Shown piece after piece: positions 29,634 through 38,197 of a stretch of 64,000 bases of DNA. The notes beneath the pieces are model-generated. The model saw only the letters and a program-made list of their open reading frames with translations. It searched no databases and had not been told where the DNA came from. Each line of letters begins with the position of its first letter. Positions within the stretch are counted from its first letter, which is position 1. A program made the position numbers and the translations under genes. The stretch is from an uncultured Lachnospiraceae bacterium (GTDB lineage: Bacteria; Bacillota; Clostridia; Lachnospirales; Lachnospiraceae). Location: NCBI GenBank assembly GCA_949840465.1, contig CATKXE010000001.1:1-64000 (forward strand), given 5' to 3'.

Positions 29634-31718
29634 TTACTGAACTTCCACCGTATACTCACATTTCTCTTCCCTATGCAGCGTAGTCGCGGAAGCTGTTGCA
29701 GAAATCGTAGCAGTTCCCGCCCCTACGATATGGACTGTGCCGGTAGCCGCATCTACTGTAGCTACTGCCGGGTCGCTGCTTGCGTAGGTAACCTTGCTGT
29801 CATTAACCTGTCCCCAGGCTGTAATCGTAAAGTCCGGCGCTCCCACTGCCTTAACGATCTTATCCGTGCCTGATTCGATGCAGAAATCAACTTGCGGCAA
29901 TAACTCCGGGCCGGCGCTGCTGCTGACTGACAGACTTCCTATGGAGCCGCCGCCTCCGGTACTTCCGCCGGCACTTCCTCCGGTGTTGCTTCCACCCCCA
30001 CCGTTTCCGCCGCCCGGATTGTTTACCGGCGGCTGATTCGTATTTCCAGTATCCTTAGGCTGAATCACCATCGTATACTTTATCGTTGTCCTCACATAAG
30101 CATCTGTCTCCTCCGCTATTGCCTGAATAACTACGGATACTGCCTCTGTTGCCCCTGTATCGTTCAAATGAATCAGAGCGGCATTATTGCCTAATTCTGC
30201 TTTACGTTCTATCGTAGCAGCCGTCGGATTCGAACTTACAAAATTAACCGTCTCACCAATATTTCCTTCCACTTTTACTACAAGAGTGTCCCCTGCCTTA
30301 CCTGCAGGTTGAGAAACAAAATGAAAACCTGTTTGCTCTGGTCTGTATTTTACAGGGGATGTCGGCACAGGCTTCGTACCTAAATCTGCCTTACCTGGAA
30401 TATATCTGGTTCCATTGCCTATAACATATGACCCGTCCTGCTGCCGTTGTGCACCGACTAAAAAGAACTCTCCGTTTTTTCCAGAGACATGCTTCCCCAT
30501 ATCCACCAGATAATTTTTTCCGTCAATACGCACAATATTCCACGTCCCCGGCGTGCCGTTCACTGTTCCTTCTACAGTGCAACATCTCGTCCCCTTCTCC
30601 GGCGCTCCAAAAGTTCGATCGCAGAAATACTGAAACGCCTCTGTTAATTTGCCTTCCGCAGAATACTTGCAAAGTTCATCTCTAAATCCACACAGTATTT
30701 CATAATCTGACATTCCTTTTGTCTGATTATATTGATCTAAAATGCTATCGATTCCGGTTTTTGAATCTGAAATTCCGTCCGCCCATATCGATTCCGGGTT
30801 ATCCGGAGTATTAAGCCCCCTATAAGATTCTTTTACTGCCAATGTAAACACAAAATGTGCCGACTTATATTGTGTCGTAACATTATCAGAATTAAAATCA
30901 TATTTATAGGACCCCTTGTCAAACTCTTTAAATGACTGATCATACCAGAACAATTCCGAAGGGCAATCTTTTGAAAGACTCTCCATAATCTCTGGTATCA
31001 TCTTTTCCGCCTCTTCCTTCAGTACTTTCGCTTTCGCTTCCGTGTCAATATCATGAAATAGTACTGTAAATGCAGATGTCTGCTGAGCAGGAGCCTCGCC
31101 ATTAACCAGTTTTACTATTGCATTCTTTAATCCGTCATAGAGCGCCTTTCTGATTTCGCCTGACTGTAATTTAGGATCTTCCAGTGCCTTTTTTGTCTCT
31201 CTGATTTGCCATACCCATACTGAATCTGGAACAGACAGACTATAAGGCCATTTATATGAATCCTTTACGGCAAACCGAAAGATAAAGTCTGCTCTTGTAT
31301 CGCTAAATTGAACCTTTAAACCGTATGAGCCATTTTCGAGAACTTTCGATGCCTGATCATACCAAAATAAGTCCGCCGAACAATCCCTCAAAACAGCCGC
31401 CACAATCTCTGATTTCTTTCCTTCTACAGCTTTTCTCAATTCCTCATTCTCACAGTCAATTCCTATATTAAACTCGGCTTTCTCTGTTCCATCTGCCGCA
31501 CTGTCTCCATGAACCAACTCCGATATTTCTTTTTTTAATCCATCAGTTACTTCTTTGACAGCGGCCTTTAACTCGGCATCTGTATATTTTGGCGCGGCCG
31601 TCGCAGCCTTTGCCGCATACGCCGGAAGGCATGCCGTGACATTCACTCCGCTGGCTATCATTCCAACTGTCAATAAAGATGCCAGCCCCCGCCTGAAACG
31701 ATATTTCCATTCTTTCAT
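29634..31718 (-). CDS. Secreted repeat protein with degenerate transglutaminase-like and Big2 domains
   Basis: 694-residue exported protein. A signal peptide (residues 1 to about 35, LASLLTVGMIASGVNVTACLPAYAA) is followed by two related modules of about 120 residues, each with LFWYDQ and a later VKDSY / VKESY, then a transglutaminase-like region ending GTWNIVRIDGKNYLVDMG, a Ser/Gly-rich linker and a C-terminal Ig-like Big2 domain (VTYASSDPAVATVDAATGTV). In active transglutaminase-like domains one expects a Cys in the GVCxGYA helix and HAWN; here the corresponding positions read AEGKLTEAF and GTWN, so it looks catalytically dead. No sortase motif or anchor is visible. Transcribed alone from a near-consensus promoter. 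Confidence 0.8.
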   Translation of the reverse strand: MKEWKYRFRRGLASLLTVGMIASGVNVTACLPAYAAKAATAAPKYTDAELKAAVKEVTDGLKKEISELVHGDSAADGTEKAEFNIGIDCENEELRKAVEGKKSEIVAAVLRDCSADLFWYDQASKVLENGSYGLKVQFSDTRADFIFRFAVKDSYKWPYSLSVPDSVWVWQIRETKKALEDPKLQSGEIRKALYDGLKNAIVKLVNGEAPAQQTSAFTVLFHDIDTEAKAKVLKEEAEKMIPEIMESLSKDCPSELFWYDQSFKEFDKGSYKYDFNSDNVTTQYKSAHFVFTLAVKESYRGLNTPDNPESIWADGISDSKTGIDSILDQYNQTKGMSDYEILCGFRDELCKYSAEGKLTEAFQYFCDRTFGAPEKGTRCCTVEGTVNGTPGTWNIVRIDGKNYLVDMGKHVSGKNGEFFLVGAQRQQDGSYVIGNGTRYIPGKADLGTKPVPTSPVKYRPEQTGFHFVSQPAGKAGDTLVVKVEGNIGETVNFVSSNPTAATIERKAELGNNAALIHLNDTGATEAVSVVIQAIAEETDAYVRTTIKYTMVIQPKDTGNTNQPPVNNPGGGNGGGGSNTGGSAGGSTGGGGSIGSLSVSSSAGPELLPQVDFCIESGTDKIVKAVGAPDFTITAWGQVNDSKVTYASSDPAVATVDAATGTVHIVGAGTATISATASATTLHREEKCEYTVEVQ

Positions 31719-31771
31719 AGGTATACTCCTCTCCTTTATCTTGTGTTTACAGTAACTTTTTTCTACAAGAT

Positions 31772-31800
31772 ATAATACTACCTGAACTGAATAATGTCAA
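31772..31800 (-). promoter_or_regulatory. Promoter of the secreted repeat protein gene
   Basis: Minus strand TTGACA, 17 bases, TATTAT, with the start site about 45 bases before the AAAGGAGAGGAG Shine-Dalgarno. Between this and the ugpC promoter (31801-32038) I see only AT-rich sequence without a gene. Confidence 0.75.
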
Positions 31801-32038
31801 TGTAAACTTTTTTATTTCCACCTCTTCATACATAGCTCCCGGACTGAATATCAAAGATTTCATCGCATGCACGCATCCCTAAATCGCCTGGTTTTTCAGA
31901 GCCAGCACATTTTCTTCCCTCTTTATAAATAGGTACAATCTGTTTTGCAAAGGCCGTCCTGTAACACATTTCACCGCCTTTTTGCACCCTCTGGTCGAAA
32001 TGTACATTTTTTTTTCGTTTTTTTAGTCATTCGTGACA

Positions 32039-32067
32039 TTGTCTCTTCCGGTATTCTCCCGTATACT
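32039..32067 (+). promoter_or_regulatory. Promoter of the UgpC/MsmX ATPase gene
   Basis: TTGTCT, 17 bases, TATACT, with transcription expected to start about 50 bases before the ATG. The gene has its own strong promoter and terminator. Confidence 0.7.
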
Positions 32068-32127
32068 ATACCCCAGAACACGAAAACAAACAAAACAAAC
32101 GAAAACACTTCAAGGAGGCTATTTAAA

Positions 32128-33240
32128 ATGGCAAGTTTATCATTAAAGGGAATTCAGAAAATTTATCCAAATGGATTTCATGCAGTACAGGACTTCAATC
32201 TGGAGATTGAAGACAAAGAATTTATCATCTTCGTAGGACCATCCGGATGTGGAAAATCTACAACGCTTCGTATGGTAGCTGGTTTGGAAGACATCTCCGG
32301 CGGTACTCTCACAATCGACGGCAAGGTAATGAACGACGTTGAACCGAAAGACCGTGATATCGCAATGGTATTCCAGAACTACGCTCTGTATCCGCATATG
32401 ACAGTATACGACAACATGGCGTTTGGTCTGAAGCTCCGTAAAGTACCGAAGGACGAAATTGATAAGAAAGTTCGTGAAGCTGCAAGGATTCTTGATCTGG
32501 ATAAGCTGCTTGACCGTAAGCCGAAAGCTCTTTCCGGTGGTCAGAGACAGCGTGTTGCCATGGGACGTGCAATCGTACGTAACCCGAAGGTATTCCTGAT
32601 GGATGAGCCTCTTTCCAACTTGGATGCAAAACTGAGAGTTCAGATGCGTATCGAGATTTCCAAGATCCATGAGAGCCTGGGCGCTACAATCATCTACGTA
32701 ACACATGACCAGACAGAGGCTATGACTCTTGGTACCAGGATCGTTGTTATGAAAGATGGTATCGTACAGCAGGTAGATACTCCTCAGAACCTTTACAATA
32801 CACCTTGCAACTTGTTCGTAGCCGGATTCATTGGATCTCCGCAGATGAACTTCCTGGATGCGGTTGTGAATATTGCCGGCAATGATGTTACATTGAAGGT
32901 TGGCGACTATGTATTGAAAGTACCGGAGAGCAAGAAGCAGGCTTTGATTAATGGCAAATACAATGGCAAAACAGTTGTTCTTGGTATCCGCCCGGAAGAT
33001 GTACATGATTCCGAAGAATTTATCGCAGCTAATCCTGACAGCGTTGTAAAATCTACCGTTAAAGTTTACGAGCTGCTCGGCGCAGAAGTATATCTGTACT
33101 TCGATGTTGCAGGCACACAGATGACCGCACGTGTAAGCTCACGTACACCTCTGAGAACTGGCGATCAGGCTGTATTCGCTCTGGAAATGGAAAGAATCCA
33201 CCTCTTCGACAAAGAAACAGAGTTGACGATTACGAATTAA
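32128..33240 (+). CDS. ugpC: Carbohydrate ABC transporter ATP-binding protein (UgpC/MsmX type)
   Basis: 370-residue ATPase of the CUT1 sugar-importer class. Walker A VGPSGCGKSTTLRM, Q-loop FQNYALYPHMTVYDN, signature LSGGQRQRVAMGRA, Walker B VFLMDEPLSNLD and the H-loop YVTHDQTEA are intact, followed by the regulatory OB-type domain (VVLGIRPEDVH). The track start 61 codons upstream has no homology; AAGGAGG lies 9 bases before the ATG used. No permease or binding-protein genes are nearby, so it probably serves as the shared ATPase for several sugar importers, as MsmX does in Bacillus. Codon choice looks highly expressed. Confidence 0.93.
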   Translation: MASLSLKGIQKIYPNGFHAVQDFNLEIEDKEFIIFVGPSGCGKSTTLRMVAGLEDISGGTLTIDGKVMNDVEPKDRDIAMVFQNYALYPHMTVYDNMAFGLKLRKVPKDEIDKKVREAARILDLDKLLDRKPKALSGGQRQRVAMGRAIVRNPKVFLMDEPLSNLDAKLRVQMRIEISKIHESLGATIIYVTHDQTEAMTLGTRIVVMKDGIVQQVDTPQNLYNTPCNLFVAGFIGSPQMNFLDAVVNIAGNDVTLKVGDYVLKVPESKKQALINGKYNGKTVVLGIRPEDVHDSEEFIAANPDSVVKSTVKVYELLGAEVYLYFDVAGTQMTARVSSRTPLRTGDQAVFALEMERIHLFDKETELTITN

Positions 33241-33251
33241 TAGGTTACAAT

Positions 33252-33282
33252 AAAAAGGCTGTACGAGTGTGCAGCCTTTTTT
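33252..33282 (+). terminator. Intrinsic terminator of the UgpC/MsmX ATPase gene
   Basis: AAAAAGGCTG pairs with CAGCCTTTTT across a 10-base loop and runs into six T residues, 12 bases after the stop codon. Confidence 0.9.
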
Positions 33283-33394
33283 GCTATCCTTTCCCGATAT
33301 ACGCTTTCCCTGCGGCAGGCTGTGCCCTGTCGGCACAAAGGAAACACGCCCCGGAAAGTTTACGAAAAGTACTTACGAAAGCAGGTAAGGCCCA

Positions 33395-34309
33395 ATGGAA
33401 TATTCCACACAGTTATGCTCCGCACTTAATGAATTGAAGCGGATCACCGGCATCAAGCTGGAAGCTGCGGCACAGACGCCGGAAGAGGAAGAACGTGTGC
33501 TGAATCAGATACGCTGTCTCTGTACCGCATACAAAGAAAAGTATAATAAAAATCATTTTTTAAAAACACTGATGACTCAGAATATGTCTTCCATCGAAGC
33601 CGCGGAACATGCCCAGCGCCTGCATATTGCCCCAGATGAGCGGCGCATCCTTTTTTTATTGGAGAAGAAAGGGCCGTTGGATGATACGGTGATAGAGATT
33701 TTAAAAAATCTGTTTCCGTCCCAGACAAAATCCTATCTGATTCCTATGACAGACTGCAGCATGGCAGTCCTGCGCCCTGTAAAATCCAATGAATCAGAGC
33801 ATGAACTTTCCAAGATCGCCCATATGATCGTGGACACCCTGAACATGGAGGCTCTGGCGCAAATACGGGTGTCATACAGCGCAGTGATGGGACATCTCAC
33901 GGAGCTTGGCGCTGCATGGCAGGAGACCAGCCTGGCTTTGAAGGTGGGGAAGCTTTTCTATTCTGAGCAGACTGTGTTCCCCTATAACCGTCTGGGAATC
34001 GGCAGGCTGGTATACCGGCTTCCTATCTCTATCTGCGAGGGTTTTCTACAGGAGGTTTTCGGGAATGAGATCCCTGAGGCTCTGGATGACGAGACGACTG
34101 CCACGATCAACCGCTTTCTCCAGAATAACCTGAATATCGCAGAGACTTCCAGACAGCTCCATATGCACAGGAACACTTTGATCTACCGTCTGGATCAGGT
34201 AGAAAAGCGTACAGGGCTTGATCTTCGAAAATTTGAAGATGCCATGACCTTCAAGATTGCTTCTCTGGTGATGAATTATCTACAGACAGAAAGGAATACA
34301 CAAACATGA
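33395..34309 (+). CDS. PucR/CdaR family transcriptional regulator
   Basis: 304 residues. The C-terminal helix-turn-helix of the PucR/CdaR type is clear: FLQNNLNIAETSRQLHMHRNTLIYRLDQVEKRTG. The central part is a GGDEF-like degenerate sensor fold as in CdaR; no ligand can be deduced. It overlaps the next gene by four bases (ATGA), so the two are translationally coupled. Confidence 0.85.
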   Translation: MEYSTQLCSALNELKRITGIKLEAAAQTPEEEERVLNQIRCLCTAYKEKYNKNHFLKTLMTQNMSSIEAAEHAQRLHIAPDERRILFLLEKKGPLDDTVIEILKNLFPSQTKSYLIPMTDCSMAVLRPVKSNESEHELSKIAHMIVDTLNMEALAQIRVSYSAVMGHLTELGAAWQETSLALKVGKLFYSEQTVFPYNRLGIGRLVYRLPISICEGFLQEVFGNEIPEALDDETTATINRFLQNNLNIAETSRQLHMHRNTLIYRLDQVEKRTGLDLRKFEDAMTFKIASLVMNYLQTERNTQT

Positions 34310-34806
34310 ATGATGCTTTTTATGAACAACTTGTAACCCGGAAAACAAAGCCAATGGATATTATCCTGCGCATACTCATCATCGTCTTTATCGCAGCGGT
34401 TGCAGTGCTGGGAACCCCGTTCATCGGATTTCTTGCATTCTTTATCGCTGTAATCCTGGCAATGCTGGCATATTATTTCGTCTTCCCACGTTTCAATGTA
34501 GAATATGAGTATACACTTTTGAACTATGATATTGATGTTGCCGCTATTTTCAGCAAAGAAAAGCGCAAGAATCTCACTTCCTTTGATATCCGGCAGGCAG
34601 AGATTATTGCTCCTGCAGGCTCTCCCCGGCTGAACTCCTACCACCCAGGCAAGACCCATGATTTTTCCTCAGGAAGCGCAGACGCCAAAGTGTACGCCGT
34701 CATGATACAGACAGAGCAAAATAATACTTGTTATCTGCTGGAGCCTGACGCGAAGATGAAAGAGCATATGAAGTCCTGGACAGGGATGAAATTTTACGAG
34801 GACTGA
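34306..34806 (+). CDS. DUF6106 family membrane protein
   Basis: 166 residues with two adjacent membrane helices (about 20-60, ILRILIIVFIAAVAVLG and FIGFLAFFIAVILAMLAYYFVF) and a cytoplasmic beta-rich tail containing NVEYEYTLLNYDIDV and DIRQAEIIAPAGS. The family is of unknown function and mostly clostridial. Coupled to the upstream PucR-type regulator, which may control or sense through it; that is inference. Confidence 0.8.
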   Translation: MNDAFYEQLVTRKTKPMDIILRILIIVFIAAVAVLGTPFIGFLAFFIAVILAMLAYYFVFPRFNVEYEYTLLNYDIDVAAIFSKEKRKNLTSFDIRQAEIIAPAGSPRLNSYHPGKTHDFSSGSADAKVYAVMIQTEQNNTCYLLEPDAKMKEHMKSWTGMKFYED

Positions 34807-34814
34807 ACCAAAAG

Positions 34815-34870
34815 AACTGCCGCAAAACAATTTGACTGATTTTTATCAAATTGCTTTGCGGCAGTTTTTT
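34815..34870 (+). terminator. Intrinsic terminator after the DUF6106 gene
   Basis: AACTGCCGCAAA and TTTGCGGCAGTT form a perfect 12-bp stem, with a second stem CAATTTG / CAAATTG inside, followed by six T. It lies between convergent genes and could also serve the sirtuin gene from the other side. Confidence 0.9.
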
Positions 34871-34959
34871 ACCCGCAGGCCAAATGTTCTGCCAAAAAAC
34901 GGCGCCCTTTTGGCAAACAGGGGTTCTCGTGGATATAATGCTTATATGTCCCCTGCCCT

Positions 34960-35688
34960 TTAAACATGAATCTGGTCTAAAACCTGCCCGATGGGCGCGG
35001 CTATCGTCAGATCCGCCCTCACCGCGCGGCCTGTCTCTGACTTGTTGATCACCACCAGATATTTTCCCTGAAAGTAATCAATAAACCCTGCTGCCGGATA
35101 GACTACCAGCGATGTGCCGCCGATAATCAGCATATCCGCCCTGCCAATCGCCTGGATCGTCCCCTGTATAACAGATGCATCCAGGCCTTCCTCGTAGAGA
35201 ACCACATCCGGCTTGATCAGCCCGCCGCACTTCCCGCAATGTGGGATCCCCTCAGATTCCTTTACATATTGCGCGCTGTAGGATGCGTGGCAGTCCATAC
35301 AGTAATTGCGCATAATACTCCCGTGCAGTTCATAGACCCTATTGCTCCCCGCCGCCTGATGCAGCCCGTCAATATTCTGTGTCACCACTGCGGAAAGCTT
35401 TCCTGCCTGTTCCAGCTCTGCCAGCTTCCGATGCGCCGGATTCGGTTTCGCGTCCAGGATCATCATTTTCTCTTTATAGAAATCATAGAACGCCTCTGTA
35501 TGCTGCATGAAAAAGCTATGGCTTACCACCTGCTCCGGTGAATATTTATATGCCTGATGGTAGATGCCGTCCGCGCTCCTGAAATCCGGGATATTGCTCT
35601 CCGTGGATACGCCTGCGCCTCCGAAGAATACAATATTGCCGCTCTCATCGATCATCTTCTGCAGCTTCTCAATTTCCTTCTCATACAT
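34960..35688 (-). CDS. cobB: NAD-dependent protein deacylase (Sir2 family)
   Basis: Removes acyl groups from lysines using NAD. 242 residues with GAGVSTESNIPDFRS, TQNIDGLHQAAG, the catalytic histidine in YELHGS, a Cys4 zinc site (CMDC ... CGKC) and the NAD-binding IIGGTSLVVYPAA. Standard size for bacterial CobB-type sirtuins. AAAGGAGGG precedes the ATG. No acetyl-CoA synthetase gene is nearby. Confidence 0.95.
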   Translation of the reverse strand: MYEKEIEKLQKMIDESGNIVFFGGAGVSTESNIPDFRSADGIYHQAYKYSPEQVVSHSFFMQHTEAFYDFYKEKMMILDAKPNPAHRKLAELEQAGKLSAVVTQNIDGLHQAAGSNRVYELHGSIMRNYCMDCHASYSAQYVKESEGIPHCGKCGGLIKPDVVLYEEGLDASVIQGTIQAIGRADMLIIGGTSLVVYPAAGFIDYFQGKYLVVINKSETGRAVRADLTIAAPIGQVLDQIHV

Positions 35689-35793
35689 CTGTCTTCCCTC
35701 CTTTTGTGGCTACTTTCCGTTACTCTTTTCATACGATACTTAACATCGCTTCTTTTTGCCGACGGGGTTGGATTCCATAGTTCCGCCCTGACC

Positions 35794-36402
35794 TCACCCT
35801 TCTTCTACATGCCCTTTTTCGATATTCTGCCGGATGATGTCCTTCATGCACTCCCATATCTCACCCGAAGTCTCTTTGATCTTCTCATTACGCTTGTATA
35901 TCTGGGATTTTTTCACCTTATGTTCTGTCCAGCTCAAACCGTCCGAAGCGTCATTCAGCAAAAGGGGCTGGAAATTATCCAACAGATGGGCATACTTTGC
36001 ATCTGCGGTCTCATAGTCTTCAAATTCTTCCCACAATTTACGGAAACAGGTTCCCTGATCCTTTGGCAGCAATCCAAAGATCCTGTCTGCCGCAGCCGTC
36101 TCCCTGTCACGCTTCGTCTCAGCCCCGGCTGCGTCATATGCATATGTATCTCCTGCGTCAATCTCCACCAGATCATGGAGCAGCACCATCAGCATCACTT
36201 TGCCGACATCCACCGGTTCGTCTGCATACTCCTGCAGAAGATATGCCATCAGCGCGATATGCCACGAATGCTCCGCATCATTCTCCTTGCGGCCTGCATC
36301 CGCAAGATAAGTCTGGCGGAATATATTCTTCACTTTATCGATCTCCACAATAAACCGGAGCTGCTTTTTCAGCCTTTCCCTGTCTTCCTTCCCGTTTTTC
36401 AT
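35794..36402 (-). CDS. HD domain phosphohydrolase (YfbR/HDDC2-like)
   Basis: 202 residues with HD-domain metal ligands in ENDAEHSWHIALMAYLL, VLLHDLVEIDAGDTYAYD and the later Asp of AHLLDNFQPLL. The arrangement matches the YfbR/HDDC2 group, in which characterised members are 5'-deoxynucleotidases; the substrate here is not proven. Short neighbour of the sirtuin gene on the same strand, with about 100 bases between. Confidence 0.85.
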   Translation of the reverse strand: MKNGKEDRERLKKQLRFIVEIDKVKNIFRQTYLADAGRKENDAEHSWHIALMAYLLQEYADEPVDVGKVMLMVLLHDLVEIDAGDTYAYDAAGAETKRDRETAAADRIFGLLPKDQGTCFRKLWEEFEDYETADAKYAHLLDNFQPLLLNDASDGLSWTEHKVKKSQIYKRNEKIKETSGEIWECMKDIIRQNIEKGHVEEG

Positions 36403-36438
36403 CTGTCCCCCTCTTTTTCATCATATTTCGTTATATAG

Positions 36439-36465
36439 AAAAAACAGGCGTTTTTCAGCCTGTTT
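36439..36465 (-). terminator. Intrinsic terminator of the DUF6465 gene
   Basis: Minus strand AAACAGGC-TGAAAAAC-GCCTGTTT followed by TTTCTATA, about 70 bases after the DUF6465 stop and just before the HD gene. Confidence 0.85.
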
Positions 36466-36536
36466 ACTCTGCATTATTGAATCTGACAGGCCTTCATACC
36501 CAAATAGTATGATACCGCCTCCTATAGCCCACGTAT

Positions 36537-37103
36537 TTACAGATCTATCTTACCGCTCGTATCGTCGTTCACCACATAATAAGCTGCTGATTCCTCCGGC
36601 TTAAGATAAATCTTTACATCCTTCATGTCGCCAACTTTATTCTTCAAAACCTTCGTCCAGACTTCCTTCACCTTCTGGAAAATCTCTTTTTCGCCATATT
36701 CCTTACCTGAAAACTGGAGGAACATCTCAGTCTTTACTTCTGCCTTTGTCGAACTCTTCTTCGCTGCCGGCTTTTTCTCTGCTGCTGCCTTCTTCACCGT
36801 CGGTTTCTTCTCTGCAGGCTTCTTTTCTTCCTTTACGGCTTCCTCTTTTACAGGCTCTGCTTCTACCAGGACTGCTGCCTTTGTCTCAATTGCCTTCGTG
36901 CTGTCTTTTTTTGTCTCAATCGCTTTCTGTGCCGGCTTTGGTTCTGCTTTCTTCTTCTCTGATGCCTTCTTCGCTGCTGTTTTCTTCTCCTCAGCCGCTT
37001 TCTCCTCCGCTTTTTCCACTTTGGCCTCTGCTTCTGTTGCCTTCACTTCCTTTGCAGCCGTATTCTCAGCTGCTGATTTTGTTGATTTCTTTCTCGGCGC
37101 CAT
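36537..37103 (-). CDS. DUF6465 protein with a histone-like Lys/Ala-rich tail
   Basis: 188 residues in two parts. The first 125 residues are almost entirely Lys, Ala, Glu and Thr with repeating KKAA/AEKKPAAKK units, reminiscent of eukaryotic linker-histone tails and bacterial HctB/AlgP-like proteins. The last 65 residues (MFLQFSGKEYGEKEIFQK to DDTSGKIDL) form the compact DUF6465 domain. Function unknown; a nucleic-acid or polyphosphate interaction is plausible from composition only. Good AGGAGGG Shine-Dalgarno; monocistronic with own terminator. Confidence 0.8.
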   Translation of the reverse strand: MAPRKKSTKSAAENTAAKEVKATEAEAKVEKAEEKAAEEKKTAAKKASEKKKAEPKPAQKAIETKKDSTKAIETKAAVLVEAEPVKEEAVKEEKKPAEKKPTVKKAAAEKKPAAKKSSTKAEVKTEMFLQFSGKEYGEKEIFQKVKEVWTKVLKNKVGDMKDVKIYLKPEESAAYYVVNDDTSGKIDL

Positions 37104-37296
37104 ACTTGCTCCCTCCTAAAAACACCCACGTATTCAACTTCTCATACTATAGTGATAAACGCTTTATAACACCTGTATTATACCTCATTTTCAGTGAAAA
37201 GTCAAAAAAACTTATGAAACTCGTAAAAACCGTAATATCCTCTATATTTTCCGAAGGTTTTTAAATAAAAAGAGTCATTTCCACCATAGAATTTTA

Positions 37297-38166
37297 CTAT
37301 GCCACGATTATGTTGTAAGATTTCACAAAAATATCCTTTTCCTCCAGGGATATGATACCTGCTTTTTCAGAAATGTCCCCGGCGAATCCATAATCATCAC
37401 ACCGGCCTTCCCACGGTTCCAGACAGACAAAAGGCGCATCCTTCACGGACCAGATGCCAAAATTCAAAAATCCCCCGCAGCGGAGCCCTACATAGGGAGT
37501 TCCATCCTTGCGGCACAACCATACCTCTTCAATCTGCCCGCCGTCGAAGACGAGCGCATCCTGTTCGAACATCTCCTCTGTGAGCGGACACATCCCATCT
37601 GCCAGTTCCAGAACATACTTCGTCTCAGGGCGGCCTGTTCCTGTATCCGGGTCAATCAGAATGTAGGATAACGACTCTTTTCCCGGGAATTTTAAAGCAT
37701 AATCTTCTTTCTTCTCTTCTTTTTTTGCAAATCGGAATGCCGGATGCCCGCCGATCGTAAAATACATCTGCTTATCGCCGCAGTTCTCCACCCGCCACTT
37801 TACTTCCAATTCCTTCTCCCGAAGCCGGTAATCAATATAGAGCTTAAATTCATAAGGATAGGCTTTTTGGGTCTCCTTTGAAGATACCAGCAGGAATGAC
37901 GCCTCCTCCTTAGAAGAATTCACACAGGTAAATATCTGATCCCTTGCAAATCCATGCTGTGATGTGGGATAAGGTTCTCCATTAATCAAAACCTGATTCC
38001 GGAATGTCTTGCCGACATTAGGGAACAGAACCGGAGAATGCCGCTTCCAGTAAAGGGGATCTCCCTCCCAGAGAACCTCCGTGCCATTCTTCCTGTCAAA
38101 GATCCGTACAACCTCCGCGCCTGCTTCCGCGATTTCCACACACAGGAATTCATTTTCCAATTTCAT
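37297..38166 (-). CDS. Aldose 1-epimerase family protein (LacX-like)
   Basis: 289-residue galactose-mutarotase-fold protein. Visible landmarks are SPVLFPNVGKTFRNQVLING, PTSQHGFARDQ with one candidate catalytic histidine, FTIGGHPAFR with a second, and CLEPWEGRCDDYG with the acidic residue. It resembles the LacX subgroup acting on hexose or hexose-6-phosphate anomers. The track start 15 codons upstream overlaps the preceding gene; AAAGGAG lies about 8 bases before the ATG used. Directly downstream of the trigger-factor-like lipoprotein gene (31-base gap). Confidence 0.9.
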   Translation of the reverse strand: MKLENEFLCVEIAEAGAEVVRIFDRKNGTEVLWEGDPLYWKRHSPVLFPNVGKTFRNQVLINGEPYPTSQHGFARDQIFTCVNSSKEEASFLLVSSKETQKAYPYEFKLYIDYRLREKELEVKWRVENCGDKQMYFTIGGHPAFRFAKKEEKKEDYALKFPGKESLSYILIDPDTGTGRPETKYVLELADGMCPLTEEMFEQDALVFDGGQIEEVWLCRKDGTPYVGLRCGGFLNFGIWSVKDAPFVCLEPWEGRCDDYGFAGDISEKAGIISLEEKDIFVKSYNIIVA

Positions 38167-38197
38167 TCTTTTTCTCCTTTTTACAATGAATCTCCCT

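Noticed and set aside
31945-32127. N-terminal extension of the UgpC-type ATPase
   Set aside because: No homology to the family, it spans the promoter, and AAGGAGG precedes the internal ATG.
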